18,892 nucleotides of DNA from Clostridiales bacterium (GCA_019419895.1 JAHZIE010000028.1:16877-35768), one strand, 5' to 3'. Shown: positions 7,744 to 16,303, numbered from the stretch's first letter. Program-made: numbers and translations. The notes: generated from the sequence alone by a model not told the origin.

Positions 7744-8280
7744 TTAAAAATGAAACCTTTTTTGTAGGATAGGATGGAGTTTTCTGACATAGGTGGAAAT
7801 CAAGCAGGTGACTGCATAATCATAGATAAAGAAAACGACATTTCCCAATAATAAAAAGACGAAAGGAAGATTGATATTAAAAATGATAAAAATGTCTGAG
7901 GGTAGCTGAAAAAAGAATAGGGCGATAAAATATGCCGCGACTACTGCGGCGTTAAAAATCAGAAATTTTAATATCCAGCAGAAGACCCTGCTGGACATCC
8001 GCTCCAAATAAGCCTTAATAATAGGATAATAACCGAAGAATAAAATGAATAAAAGCTTTGCCTCTGCGTCCGGTGCCAGAAAGAAGGAAAGAAGGGAGAC
8101 AGCAGCATAAACCAGCCATGCCCATCGAAGACCCAGTTCAATCACAATAGCAATTAACAAAACACCAGCAATGGCCGGAAGTGCAAGAGTAGCAAAAGGG
8201 AAAAATCCTGTCAAAAACATACAGACGATGCAGACAGCGGAGACGATTCCGCCAAAAGCAACCTTTCCGCTTTGATTCAA
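7744..8280 (-). CDS. Small integral membrane protein, ECF S-component-like
   Basis: A 178-residue, strongly hydrophobic protein with about five or six membrane helices. The N-terminal run (KVAFGGIVSAVCIVCMFLTG, then FFPFATLALPAIAGVL) and the FFGYYPIIKAYLER segment resemble the general pattern of energy-coupling-factor substrate-binding subunits. No ligand signature or adjacent ECF ATPase is present, so function is open. The C-terminus is short and basic (YVRKLHPILQKRFHF). The start is TTG at 8280: GGAGGT (8293-8288 on the minus strand) lies seven bases upstream and the next in-frame Met is more than 20 residues in. It follows the J-domain gene by only 22 bp, so co-transcription is very likely. 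Uncharacterised. Confidence 0.8.
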   Translation of the reverse strand: MNQSGKVAFGGIVSAVCIVCMFLTGFFPFATLALPAIAGVLLIAIVIELGLRWAWLVYAAVSLLSFFLAPDAEAKLLFILFFGYYPIIKAYLERMSSRVFCWILKFLIFNAAVVAAYFIALFFFQLPSDIFIIFNINLPFVFLLLGNVVFFIYDYAVTCLISTYVRKLHPILQKRFHF

Positions 8281-8302
8281 ATAAATTACCTCCCTGGGCT
8301 GA

Positions 8303-8944
8303 TTAGCAGCAAGGAATTAAATCGCCGCCGGTACACTCACAGCAACAGTCGGCGCAAATTAGGCCGGAGCACATATCGCAGCCATTACAGCCCCCTGCGT
8401 TGGGATTGCGGTTGGTATTGTATCCTCCGTACATACCATTGCGTTGATTGTTCATATTATTAAAGGCCGCCCGGTATTCACTGTTGGAGGGATCCATCTG
8501 ACAGGCAGTCTGAAAATTGGTATAGGCATCGTCGGACCAGCCTTTGCGGTAATAAATGGTTCCCTTCAGGAAATACCATTCCGCCTCGCGGCTATTTTGA
8601 GGAACGCCGTTTAGAATTTGCTCCGCATCGGCAATACGTCCGCTGGCGATCATATTCCGTACATCAAAATAATTGGAAGATGTCTGCCCCTGGTAGCCGC
8701 CATAATAGCCGCCGTAAGAAGTATTTCCCTGCGCATATTGTCCGGAGGAGCGCTGCTTTCGTTCAGCAATGATAGCGTCATAAGCTTCATTGATCTCCTT
8801 CATTTTTTCAGCGGCAAGATCGCTTAGAGGGCTGTCGGAATAATTATCGGGATGATATTTTTTGGCCATCTCACGATAAGCGGTTTTTACCTCTTCATCT
8901 GTAGCAGATGGGGATATGCCTAAAACCTTATATGGATCTGACAT
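8303..8944 (-). CDS. J-domain and TPR protein with a cysteine-rich tail
   Basis: A 213-residue protein. Residues 1-65 form a J domain with the HPD motif at 31-33 (KKYHPDNY) that stimulates the ATPase of a DnaK-type Hsp70. A Gly/Tyr-rich linker (GGYYGGYQG) follows, then about two TPR-like helical repeats (residues 90-160: AEQILNGVP, AEWYFLKGTIYYRKGW, AYTNFQTACQMDPSN). The last 28 residues contain ten cysteines (C186 to C213) in CxxC, CCC and terminal CC arrangements, suggesting metal binding. It lacks the DnaJ zinc-finger and C-terminal substrate domains, so it is a specialised co-chaperone rather than DnaJ. The ATG at 8944 has AGGAG seven bases upstream and overlaps the end of the DUF5685 gene by 17 nt, indicating translational coupling. 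Its client is unknown. Confidence 0.88.
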   Translation of the reverse strand: MSDPYKVLGISPSATDEEVKTAYREMAKKYHPDNYSDSPLSDLAAEKMKEINEAYDAIIAERKQRSSGQYAQGNTSYGGYYGGYQGQTSSNYFDVRNMIASGRIADAEQILNGVPQNSREAEWYFLKGTIYYRKGWSDDAYTNFQTACQMDPSNSEYRAAFNNMNNQRNGMYGGYNTNRNPNAGGCNGCDMCSGLICADCCCECTGGDLIPCC

Positions 8945-9818
8945 GTTGTTTCTCCTCTTCAAAAAGTATATTCCTTTGCATTTGCGCCAATCCCAGCTCT
9001 AAAATATTATCAAGAATCGGCTTCATTTGCACAATTTCCAGTAGTTGGTAAGCAGACAGGCACTGTGCGACACATTGGTTCAGCAGTCCATTGGAAAAAT
9101 CTTTTATTTTTTTTATTTCTTCAGGACTGCTCTCCAGCGAAAGATGGTATTTAACCACAAAAGGATTAAACTGATTTTTTTTAATATCCTTTTCCATATC
9201 ATCCAGTGCATCTATAAAATAAACCCACCGGCCTAACTGATACCCCAAAACTCCAAGAATACGGGAAATCTCAGGCGATGGAGAAAGAGCCTCCAAAAAG
9301 GCTTTCAATAATCCGGCGGATGGATCGGCCGCTTCGTCCAGACTTTCAGTAGGAGAAGCTTCAAATTCAGCCTGACGCTTCATAGCCTCCTGCGCTTTTT
9401 GCGCAAGCTTCGGGTAAGCAGCCTGGGCCTTGCGGTAGGAACGGCGGAATAGGAAGGAAAGGAGTCTTGCCTTCAGCCCTTTCCAGAAAGAATAGTCCTG
9501 CACATCGTCCCGCAGCTTATGATAAGTCAAAAGCACAGTCGTGGAGGCGGCAAAGAAAAGGCTGTCATCCATTCCCCTTGCGTAAACACATTTTTTTAGA
9601 GGATTACAGGTACAGCATTTCCTTTCAGCGCTCAGACAGCGTTCCTTTATTCCGGTATCGAGCAAAGCAAGAAAAGTGCAGTCATAGTTCAGGGCCATAC
9701 GGGACATCCATCCATATTGTTTGCCCAATTGCTTGCATAATGCACAATAAACTGCTTTGTATGACTCATATTCCTTCACCCGCATTTCCGGTTTGAAGGG
9801 GCGAACATACCCAAACAC
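8928..9818 (-). CDS. DUF5685 family protein
   Basis: A 296-residue predicted cytoplasmic, helix-rich protein recognised as DUF5685 by its start FGYVRPFKPEMRVKEYESYK followed by YCALCKQLG (C25, C28). A second cysteine cluster, KCCTCNPLKKC (C68-C77), follows. Two Asp-rich segments, KLRDDVQD (101-108) and DALDDMEKD (203-211) followed by QFNPF, recall the paired aspartate motifs of all-helical isoprenoid synthases; this is an observation, not an assignment. The GTG at 9818 is preferred to an ATG at 9893: GAAGGA lies nine bases ahead, and the family conventionally starts at FGYVRPF. It is the first gene of the leftward operon and overlaps the J-domain gene by 17 nt. No clear promoter was found upstream. 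Function unknown. Confidence 0.85.
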   Translation of the reverse strand: MFGYVRPFKPEMRVKEYESYKAVYCALCKQLGKQYGWMSRMALNYDCTFLALLDTGIKERCLSAERKCCTCNPLKKCVYARGMDDSLFFAASTTVLLTYHKLRDDVQDYSFWKGLKARLLSFLFRRSYRKAQAAYPKLAQKAQEAMKRQAEFEASPTESLDEAADPSAGLLKAFLEALSPSPEISRILGVLGYQLGRWVYFIDALDDMEKDIKKNQFNPFVVKYHLSLESSPEEIKKIKDFSNGLLNQCVAQCLSAYQLLEIVQMKPILDNILELGLAQMQRNILFEEEKQHVRSI

Positions 9819-10079
9819 CGCGTCACATCCTTCTTGTTTTATTTTACATAGACGGAATATTCTTTTGATTAACAATATGTAAATTTTTCGCATCCGCGGG
9901 ATAAATTCTTTTTATCTGAATACAATCTTATTTTCTATTGGCGACATCCTAATATGTTCTTTATAACAACGAGATGGAAAACAGGGAGAATAAGGAAAAA
10001 CAGTCTGGGACATGAAGAAACGCAAGCTTCAGACTGGAAGAATTCTGATATTGCAACGCTATATCGTAAAGATAAAATT

Positions 10080-10511
10080 CTATTTCAGCATTTTTTCGTT
10101 TATGCGTGAGACATGCCTGTACCGCTGTTGTCTCACCATTCCCTGGTGTTCATAAAAACCAAAATTGCAGCTGGTATCTGTATAGAGAAAGAAGGCGGGA
10201 ATATGCTCTTTTTTCATATATTCAGTCAGGCAGTGAAACAGTTGTCCGCCGATTCCAAATCCGCGGTATTCAGGCGCCAGGGCAAACAGAGCTACCTCGT
10301 CTTTATAATGTTGTGGACATTTTTTTAAAAGCAGCTTATCGATCCTGCCGACATCCCGGTAAAAATATAAAATTTGCCGGCCTTCCTTGAGAAAAAGGAG
10401 CTGTGTCAGTGCAGAAACGCCGCGAAAGAGATATCCGAGAGAGCAACAGTGTTTTTCCTTGTTTTTTCCGAATATAATTCCAACGGCCTTGTTGTTCACC
10501 TCCGCTACCAT
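10080..10511 (-). pseudogene. N-terminally truncated GNAT acetyltransferase fragment
   Basis: About 143 codons carry the C-terminal two thirds of a GNAT acetyltransferase. The VAEVNNKAVGIIFGK strand normally falls some 50-60 residues into such proteins, and motif A is present as VALFALAPEYRGFGIGGQLF with the RGFGIGG acetyl-CoA loop. The segment ends with NFGFYEHQGM, the typical last helix and strand. The expected N-terminal substrate domain is missing; its place is taken by the start of a MerR regulator in another frame. The only nearby ATG (10511) has no well-spaced ribosome binding site. A short functional enzyme is possible but a deletion remnant is more likely. Confidence 0.7.
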
Positions 10512-10590
10512 AATAATGCAGCGTCCTTTTGTTGATTTTATGGAGCTGTGCAAATTGCGCCACAGTCCATTTTGTCTCTTTTCCCTCCAT
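10507..10590 (-). pseudogene. 5' fragment of a MerR family regulator gene
   Basis: From ATG 10590, with AAGGAAG six bases upstream, the first 27 codons give a textbook MerR helix-turn-helix start: KWTVAQFAQLHKINKRTLHY followed by Y. Homologues continue with D, the recognition helix and a wing, but here the sequence switches to the GNAT fragment in a different frame and the MerR frame continues as meaningless codons to 10336. The effector-binding part is absent. This is a broken regulator at a deletion junction. Confidence 0.72.
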
Positions 10591-10698
10591 GAAAAACTTC
10601 CTTGACTTTACAGTTAATATGGAAGATTATGTGACTCAGGTTTCCATCAGAGTGGATTGCGGAGAACTTCCATCTGGGCTAGCCTAAAATGGGACAAC

Positions 10699-10724
10699 AA
10701 AAAAGCCGGCATTGCCGGCTTTTT
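10699..10724. terminator. Terminator downstream of uvrA (bidirectional)
   Basis: GCCGGC (10705-10710) and GCCGGC (10714-10719) form a 6-bp GC stem with a 3-nt loop, extended by A/T pairs. On the minus strand six T residues follow, and on the plus strand five. With no gene between, it is the best strong terminator for leftward uvrB-uvrA transcription. Confidence 0.8.
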
Positions 10725-11093
10725 CCAGAATTAGGAGTATAATTTTATGGATGGTGATAAATATGGAAGAAAAGAAACGCGCGGATGCTCATACCCGACC
10801 CAGTTGGAGGCCACAAATATAAATTGAGAATAGGCGTTGTCGTCCCAAGCGGAGAAAAAGCGAAGATGATTTAGATAGAATGCCTGCTTCCCTCCCATAG
10901 AAAAACATTCTCTAATAGTTACGGCAGGAAGAGATACAGCCGGCGGAATTTTCGCCGCTTTCCCGAAGAGAGAATCCCAAGGAATATCCTTTGCTGTCTT
11001 CTCCGAACTATCAGTTTAACTCGGTGAATTCAGCAGATTTTTTGTAAATGGGAAGGGAAACTTTGCTGTATGCCACATCGAAAATTTATCTGA
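10725..11093. other. Intergenic stretch between terminator and uvrA end, possible gene remnant
   Basis: No intact gene. One plus-strand frame near 10810-10870 reads GHKYKLRIGVVVPSGEKAKM before a stop and looks protein-like, but no family is recognised. Other frames are short and stop-rich. Probably decayed coding DNA. Confidence 0.4.
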
Positions 11094-11127
11094 GAAAAAC
11101 GCTGTCAGCAGGGAAGCGCCCTTTTTC
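11094..11127 (-). terminator. Possible first terminator of uvrA
   Basis: On the minus strand GAAAAA, a GGG bulge and CGCT pair with AGCG and TTTTTC around an 11-nt loop, 14 bases after the uvrA stop. The short core stem and bulge make it a weaker candidate than the hairpin at 10699-10724. Confidence 0.4.
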
Positions 11128-11140
11128 AAGATAGATTGGG

Positions 11141-13966
11141 TTATGGTAAGAGCTTTTTCAGATATTGCCCGGTATATGATTCAGGGATCCTGCAAATTTC
11201 TTCCGGCGTTCCCTCGGCGATAATCTGACCTCCGCGGCTGCCTCCCTCAGGACCTAAATCAATAATATGATCGGCTGTCTTGATGACGTCCAGATTGTGC
11301 TCAATGACGATAACTGTATTGCCGCCCTCCGTCAGGCTTTGGAGTACATCAATCAGACGGTGAACATCAGCGATATGCAAGCCGGTAGTGGGTTCATCCA
11401 AAATATAAATGGTGCCGCCGGTGGAACGTTTGGATAACTCGGAAGCAAGTTTGACACGCTGCGCTTCCCCTCCCGACAGGGTAGTAGCAGGCTGGCCTAT
11501 TTTAATGTACCCCAGTCCAACATCATAAAGGGTTTGAAGCTTTCTTGCAATTTTGGGAAGATTTGAAAAGAACTCCAATCCTTCTTCAACCGTCATTTCA
11601 AGAATATCATAAATATTTTTCCCTTTGTAACGAATTTCCAATGTCTCGCGGCTATAGCGTTTGCCATCGCAGACTTCACACGGAACAAAAATATCGGGAA
11701 GAAAATGCATTTCAATTTTTTTAATGCCGTCTCCCTGGCAGGCCTCACATCGTCCACCTTTCACATTAAAGGAAAAACGGCTGGAATTGTAGCCGCGCAT
11801 CTTAGCCTCCGGGGTAGTGGCGAAAAGTTCGCGGATATCTCCAAATACCCCGGTATAGGTCGCGGGATTGGAACGGGGAGTACGCCCAATGGGAGACTGG
11901 GTGATATCGATGACCTTGTCCAAATGCTCCATCCCGAGAATTTCATCGTGCAGTCCGGCTTTCGACTTGGCGCCGTTCAGCTCCGCCGCCAGCTTTTTAT
12001 AAAGGATTTCATTGACAAGAGAGGACTTACCGGAGCCGGAAACACCTGTAACACAAATAAATTTTCCGAGGGGAAAGCGGACTGTGAGGTTTTTTAGATT
12101 GTTTTGACGGGCGCCGACCACAGTGAGGAAATTTCCGTTTCCGGCACGCCGTTCACGGGGGACAGGAATAGATTTTCTGCCGCTCAGATATTGCCCGGTA
12201 ATGGAATCAGGACAGGCCTTAATTTCGTCCACCGTACCGGCGCAGACTACATGTCCGCCATGAATGCCTGCCCCGGGGCCGATGTCTACAATATGATCGG
12301 CGGCATACATGGTGTCCTCGTCATGTTCCACCACGATAACCGTATTTCCCAAATCGCGCAGGCGTTTCAAAGTCGCCAGGAGCTTGTCATTGTCCCGCTG
12401 ATGCAGCCCGATGCTGGGCTCGTCAAGAATGTAAAGAACCCCCATCAGAGAGGAGCCTATTTGGGTGGCAAGGCGGATGCGCTGGCTCTCGCCCCCGGAC
12501 AGGCTACCAGAGGAACGCGCCAAGGTAAGATAATCCAGTCCGACACTCTTTAAAAAGCCCAGGCGTGCTTTGACCTCTTTTAAAATAGCCTTTGCGATCA
12601 TCTGTTCCCGTGCCGTAAGCCGCAGATTTTCAACAAATTCCAGCGCGTCCCCAATGGAGAGGGAACAGAATTGGTGAATATTAATGCCGTTGACCGTGAC
12701 GGCAAGGCTTTCCGGCTTCAGACGTGTCCCACCGCAGTCGTCACAGGGAATCGCGCTCATGCAGGCGCTGATTTCATCCTTCATCCAGCTGCTTTGGGTT
12801 TCCCGGAAACGGCGTTCCAAATTGGTGATGATTCCCTCAAATTCGGAGGAATAGGTGCCGCTTCCTTTTTCATTCCGGCGAACTATGGTGATTTTTTCTC
12901 CATGATTGCCATAAAGAAGGATATCCAGGATTTCTTTTGGAAGCTTTCCGACAGGGGTATCCAGGGAAAAATGATAATGTTTGGACAGAGCTTCGTAGTA
13001 CATTGCGGCAATAGAAACGCCGTCAGCATAATACCAGCCGCTGGCCTTTATAGCCCCCTCCCTGATAGAGAGGTTTTTATCGGGGATGACAAGATCGGGA
13101 TCTACCTTCATAAAAACTCCAAGTCCCGTGCATTTGGGGCAGGCGCCAAAGGGGTTGTTGAAGGAGAACATTCGCGGGGTAAGTTCCTCGATACTAACCC
13201 CATGTTCCGGACAGGCATAGTTCTGGGAAAAGGTGAGATCCTCCCCGTCGATGACGTTTACTACTACCAAGCCGCCGGTGAGAGAAGATGCGGTTTCCAC
13301 CGAGTCAGCCAGACGGGAACGGATGTCCTGCCGGATGATCAGACGGTCGATAATGATTTCTATGGTATGCTTTTTGTTCTTTTCAAGCTTGATAGACTCA
13401 GCTAAATCGTAAGTAATCCCGTCAATGCGGACACGGACATAACCACTTTTTTTTGCGGATTCCAGTTCTTTTACATGCTCTCCCTTCCGTCCTCGGACCA
13501 CAGGGGCGAGAACCTGGATTTTGGAACCCTCAGGAAGGGACAAAACCTGATCCACAATCTGATCGACTGTCTGCTGCTTGATTTCACGACCGCAGATAGG
13601 GCAGTGGGGGATTCCGATTCGGGCATAAAGAAGACGGAGATAGTCATAGATTTCCGTTACTGTCCCTACAGTGGAGCGTGGATTTTTTGAGGTTGTTTTC
13701 TGATCAATAGATATGGCGGGAGAAAGGCCCTCAATGAAATCCACGTCCGGTTTTTCCATTTGACCAAGGAACTGTCTTGCGTAGGAGGATAAGGATTCCA
13801 CATACCTTCTCTGTCCTTCGGCGTAAATGGTGTCAAAAGCAAGGGAGGATTTTCCCGATCCAGAAAGGCCGGTTAAAACCGTGAGCTTATCCCTTGGAAT
13901 TTCAACATCAATGTTTTTTAAATTGTGCTCGCGGGCACCCTTGATAAAAATATTTTTAGACGGCAC
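11141..13966 (-). CDS. uvrA: Excinuclease ABC subunit A
   Basis: A 941-residue UvrA, the ATP-dependent damage sensor of nucleotide excision repair that dimerises and loads UvrB. Both ABC ATPase modules are complete: Walker A GLSGSGKS (33-40) and GVSGSGKSS (641-649), signatures SLSGGESQR (488-496) and TLSGGEAQR (829-837), and Walker B LYILDEPSIGLH (511-522) and IYILDEPTTGLH (853-864). Zinc-site cysteines appear as CPIC (122-125), CPEH with CPKC (252-279) and CEAC with CEVC (740-766); the second pair has a His where many homologues have Cys. Start GTG at 13966 is chosen because AGGAGG lies seven bases upstream and the protein then begins PSKNIFIKGAREHNLKN; the ATG at 13975 is too close to that site. 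It lies 249 bp downstream of uvrB on the same strand. Confidence 0.97.
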   Translation of the reverse strand: MPSKNIFIKGAREHNLKNIDVEIPRDKLTVLTGLSGSGKSSLAFDTIYAEGQRRYVESLSSYARQFLGQMEKPDVDFIEGLSPAISIDQKTTSKNPRSTVGTVTEIYDYLRLLYARIGIPHCPICGREIKQQTVDQIVDQVLSLPEGSKIQVLAPVVRGRKGEHVKELESAKKSGYVRVRIDGITYDLAESIKLEKNKKHTIEIIIDRLIIRQDIRSRLADSVETASSLTGGLVVVNVIDGEDLTFSQNYACPEHGVSIEELTPRMFSFNNPFGACPKCTGLGVFMKVDPDLVIPDKNLSIREGAIKASGWYYADGVSIAAMYYEALSKHYHFSLDTPVGKLPKEILDILLYGNHGEKITIVRRNEKGSGTYSSEFEGIITNLERRFRETQSSWMKDEISACMSAIPCDDCGGTRLKPESLAVTVNGINIHQFCSLSIGDALEFVENLRLTAREQMIAKAILKEVKARLGFLKSVGLDYLTLARSSGSLSGGESQRIRLATQIGSSLMGVLYILDEPSIGLHQRDNDKLLATLKRLRDLGNTVIVVEHDEDTMYAADHIVDIGPGAGIHGGHVVCAGTVDEIKACPDSITGQYLSGRKSIPVPRERRAGNGNFLTVVGARQNNLKNLTVRFPLGKFICVTGVSGSGKSSLVNEILYKKLAAELNGAKSKAGLHDEILGMEHLDKVIDITQSPIGRTPRSNPATYTGVFGDIRELFATTPEAKMRGYNSSRFSFNVKGGRCEACQGDGIKKIEMHFLPDIFVPCEVCDGKRYSRETLEIRYKGKNIYDILEMTVEEGLEFFSNLPKIARKLQTLYDVGLGYIKIGQPATTLSGGEAQRVKLASELSKRSTGGTIYILDEPTTGLHIADVHRLIDVLQSLTEGGNTVIVIEHNLDVIKTADHIIDLGPEGGSRGGQIIAEGTPEEICRIPESYTGQYLKKLLP

Positions 13967-14080
13967 AAACATTCCTCCTGATAACACATAACACTTGAAA
14001 GTCATAACTGCAAGAAAGCCGGAGGCTTATCCTTTTACGGCAAGCGTCACGGAACAGTATCCCCCAAAGGGATGAATTTC

Positions 14081-14109
14081 ATTTTAACAAAGTCTTGTAT
14101 GCTTGAAAA
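14081..14109 (-). promoter_or_regulatory. Possible separate uvrA promoter
   Basis: On the minus strand TTTTCA (14109-14104) and TAAAAT (14086-14081) are 17 bp apart in the uvrB-uvrA gap, matching sigma-A hexamers at four and five of six positions. It could let uvrA be expressed apart from uvrB. Confidence 0.35.
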
Positions 14110-14151
14110 GCTTTTGTTGGCAAATACCTTTGGCCGGCGCTTGCGGCAAAG

Positions 14152-14185
14152 ACTGTTTTGTTGGCTTCTCCTCGGACAAAACAGT
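14152..14185. repeat. Inverted repeat in the uvrB-uvrA gap
   Basis: ACTGTTTTGT (14152-14161) and ACAAAACAGT (14176-14185) form a perfect 10-bp stem with a 14-nt loop about 30 bp after the uvrB stop. No T-tract follows on the minus strand, so it may stabilise the mRNA end or modulate readthrough rather than terminate. Confidence 0.5.
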
Positions 14186-14215
14186 GGTCTCCTGAATAAT
14201 ATAGAAGGCGATAGA

Positions 14216-16177
14216 CTACTGTGAAAGCTTCTGAATCTGATCTCTGAGATATGCGGCATGCTCAAATTCCAAAAGCTTGGCCGCCGCCTTCATCTCCTTG
14301 GTAAGCTGTTCAATGAGTGCCTGTTTCTCCGCCTTGCTTAGTTTTTTGCCGGAGGAGGAACGAGCGGGCTCCTTTGTCTTGGAAGAAATTTCCAGAAGTT
14401 CGGCCACTTTTTTTGTAATTGTCTTTGGAACAATACCGTGTTCTTTGTTATATGCCAACTGTATTCCGCGGCGCCGTTCTGTTTCAGCAATGGCGCGTTC
14501 CATAGAGGGGGTCACTTCATCAGCATACATGATAACCTGCCCCTCCGCGTTGCGGGCGGCGCGCCCAATGGTCTGTACCAGAGAGGTTTCCGAACGGGGG
14601 AATCCCTCTTGGTCGGCGTCGAGAATCGCCACTAGGGAGACTTCCGGAATATCAAGGCCCTCTCTGAGGAGGTTGATTCCCACCAATACATCAAATTCCC
14701 CAAGGCGGAGATCACGGATAATCTCCATCCGTTCCACTGTGTCGATATCGTGATGCATATAGCGAACCTTGATACCGACGCCTTCCAAATAAGCGGTCAA
14801 ATCCTCCGCCATTTTTTTCGTCAACGTGGTGACAAGGACACGGTTTCCCTTTTCAGTTCTCAGATTGATTTCAGAGATAAGGTCATCGATCTGCCCCTCT
14901 GTTGGCTTAACAATTACCTCAGGATCCACCAATCCGGTTGGACGGATGACCTGTTCGGCGATTTGTGTGCTCTTTTCCCGTTCAAACTGACCAGGTGTTG
15001 CACTGACAAAAATTACTTGATGGATTTTCTGATAGAATTCGTCAAAATTCAAAGGACGATTGTCAAAGGCGGAGGGTAGACGGAACCCGTATTCCACCAG
15101 GGTTTCCTTCCTGGCGCGGTCTCCGGCATACATTCCCCGGATCTGAGGAACGGAAACATGGGATTCATCAATAAACATGAGGTAATCATCCGGGAAATAA
15201 TCCAGGAGAGTACAGGGGCAGCTGCCGGCGGGACGCCGGGACAAAACGCGGGAATAGTTTTCTATTCCCTTGCACATACCGATTTCCTGCAGCATTTCAA
15301 TGTCATATTTTGTCCTCTGCTCAATCCGCTGGGCCTCTAGCAGCTTTCCATGCTCCTTAAAGAAACGGACGCGCTCTCCCATTTCCGCCTCCAGATCAGC
15401 TACGGCCTCCTTCATTTTGTCGGCGGAAACAATATAGTGAGAAGCAGGATAGATAGCGGCATGCTTCAAAATGGAAATCAATTCTCCTGTAAGTGGGTTG
15501 ACCTCACAAATCCGATCGATCTCATCGCCAAAAAATTCCACACGGATGACTCTTTCTCCTGATGCCGCTGGGAAGATTTCCACCACATCTCCACGGACGC
15601 GAAACTTATTGCGGATAAAATTGATATCATTGCGCTCATACTGCAAATCCACGAGCTTTTTCAAAAGCTCGTCCCGGCTTTTTTGCATTCCCGGCCGCAG
15701 GGAAATGACCATGCTGCGGTAATCGATGGGATCCCCCAGACTATAAATGCAGGAAACGCTTGCGACGATGATGACGTCGCGGCGTTCTGAAAGAGCGGAG
15801 GTGGCGGAATGGCGCAGCTTATCAATTTCATCGTTGATGGCGGAGTCCTTTTCGATATAGGTGTCAGTTGTAGGAATATAGGCCTCTGGCTGATAGTAAT
15901 CGTAATAGGATACGAAATATTCCACGGCGTTGTTGGGGAAGAACTCGCGGAATTCGCTGCAAAGCTGGGCGGCCAATGTTTTATTGTGGGCAAACACCAG
16001 AGTGGGACGGTTGACAGTCGCGATGATATTCGCCATTGTAAATGTTTTTCCCGAACCGGTAACACCTAACAGAGATTGTTCTCTGTCGCCCCGGAGGATT
16101 CCTTGGCACAGCTTTGCAATGGCCTGAGGCTGATCACCAGTGGGACGATATTTGCTCACAAGCTCAAAATGATCCAT
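14216..16177 (-). CDS. uvrB: Excinuclease ABC subunit B
   Basis: A 653-residue UvrB, the helicase-like subunit that verifies damage handed over by UvrA and recruits the UvrC nuclease. Walker A is GVTGSGKT (38-45). The beta-hairpin that clamps the DNA strand follows as YYDYYQPEAYIP (91-102), and motif II is FIDESH (335-340). Motifs V and VI are present (NLLREGLDIPEVSLVAILDA; QTIGRAARN). The C-terminal UVR domain ends as KAAAKLLEFEHAAYLRDQI. The ATG at 16177 has AAGGTG six bases upstream; the ATG three codons earlier lacks proper spacing. It is upstream of uvrA on the same strand, with an extended -10 promoter and possible LexA site in the gap shared with spoIIGA. Confidence 0.97.
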   Translation of the reverse strand: MDHFELVSKYRPTGDQPQAIAKLCQGILRGDREQSLLGVTGSGKTFTMANIIATVNRPTLVFAHNKTLAAQLCSEFREFFPNNAVEYFVSYYDYYQPEAYIPTTDTYIEKDSAINDEIDKLRHSATSALSERRDVIIVASVSCIYSLGDPIDYRSMVISLRPGMQKSRDELLKKLVDLQYERNDINFIRNKFRVRGDVVEIFPAASGERVIRVEFFGDEIDRICEVNPLTGELISILKHAAIYPASHYIVSADKMKEAVADLEAEMGERVRFFKEHGKLLEAQRIEQRTKYDIEMLQEIGMCKGIENYSRVLSRRPAGSCPCTLLDYFPDDYLMFIDESHVSVPQIRGMYAGDRARKETLVEYGFRLPSAFDNRPLNFDEFYQKIHQVIFVSATPGQFEREKSTQIAEQVIRPTGLVDPEVIVKPTEGQIDDLISEINLRTEKGNRVLVTTLTKKMAEDLTAYLEGVGIKVRYMHHDIDTVERMEIIRDLRLGEFDVLVGINLLREGLDIPEVSLVAILDADQEGFPRSETSLVQTIGRAARNAEGQVIMYADEVTPSMERAIAETERRRGIQLAYNKEHGIVPKTITKKVAELLEISSKTKEPARSSSGKKLSKAEKQALIEQLTKEMKAAAKLLEFEHAAYLRDQIQKLSQ

Positions 16178-16255
16178 GAAATACACCTTACCTTTTTGAA
16201 AGAAAGGGATCTTGTCGATATTATTACAGATTTTCCAGAATACGGAATAAAATCA

Positions 16256-16267
16256 GAACACATATTC
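16256..16267 (-). promoter_or_regulatory. Possible LexA (SOS) operator of uvrB
   Basis: GAACACATATTC differs at one base from the Gram-positive LexA core GAAC-N4-GTTC; flanking bases are not consensus. It lies just downstream of the uvrB -10 box, over the predicted transcription start, a position suited to repression. Confidence 0.45.
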
Positions 16268-16275
16268 CGAAAATT

Positions 16276-16303
16276 ATTATATCATTTTTTAAAAGAAAAG
16301 CAA
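16276..16303 (-). promoter_or_regulatory. Sigma-A promoter of uvrB-uvrA, extended -10
   Basis: On the minus strand a perfect TATAAT (16281-16276) is preceded by TGA, giving an extended -10. A -35-like TTGCTT (16303-16298) lies 16 bp upstream. The leader to the uvrB ATG is about 90 nt. Confidence 0.8.

Noticed and set aside
12671..13405. 244-codon plus-strand frame and similar long frames opposite uvrA and uvrB
   Set aside because: They are antisense shadows of strongly conserved genes, with no start signals or family match.
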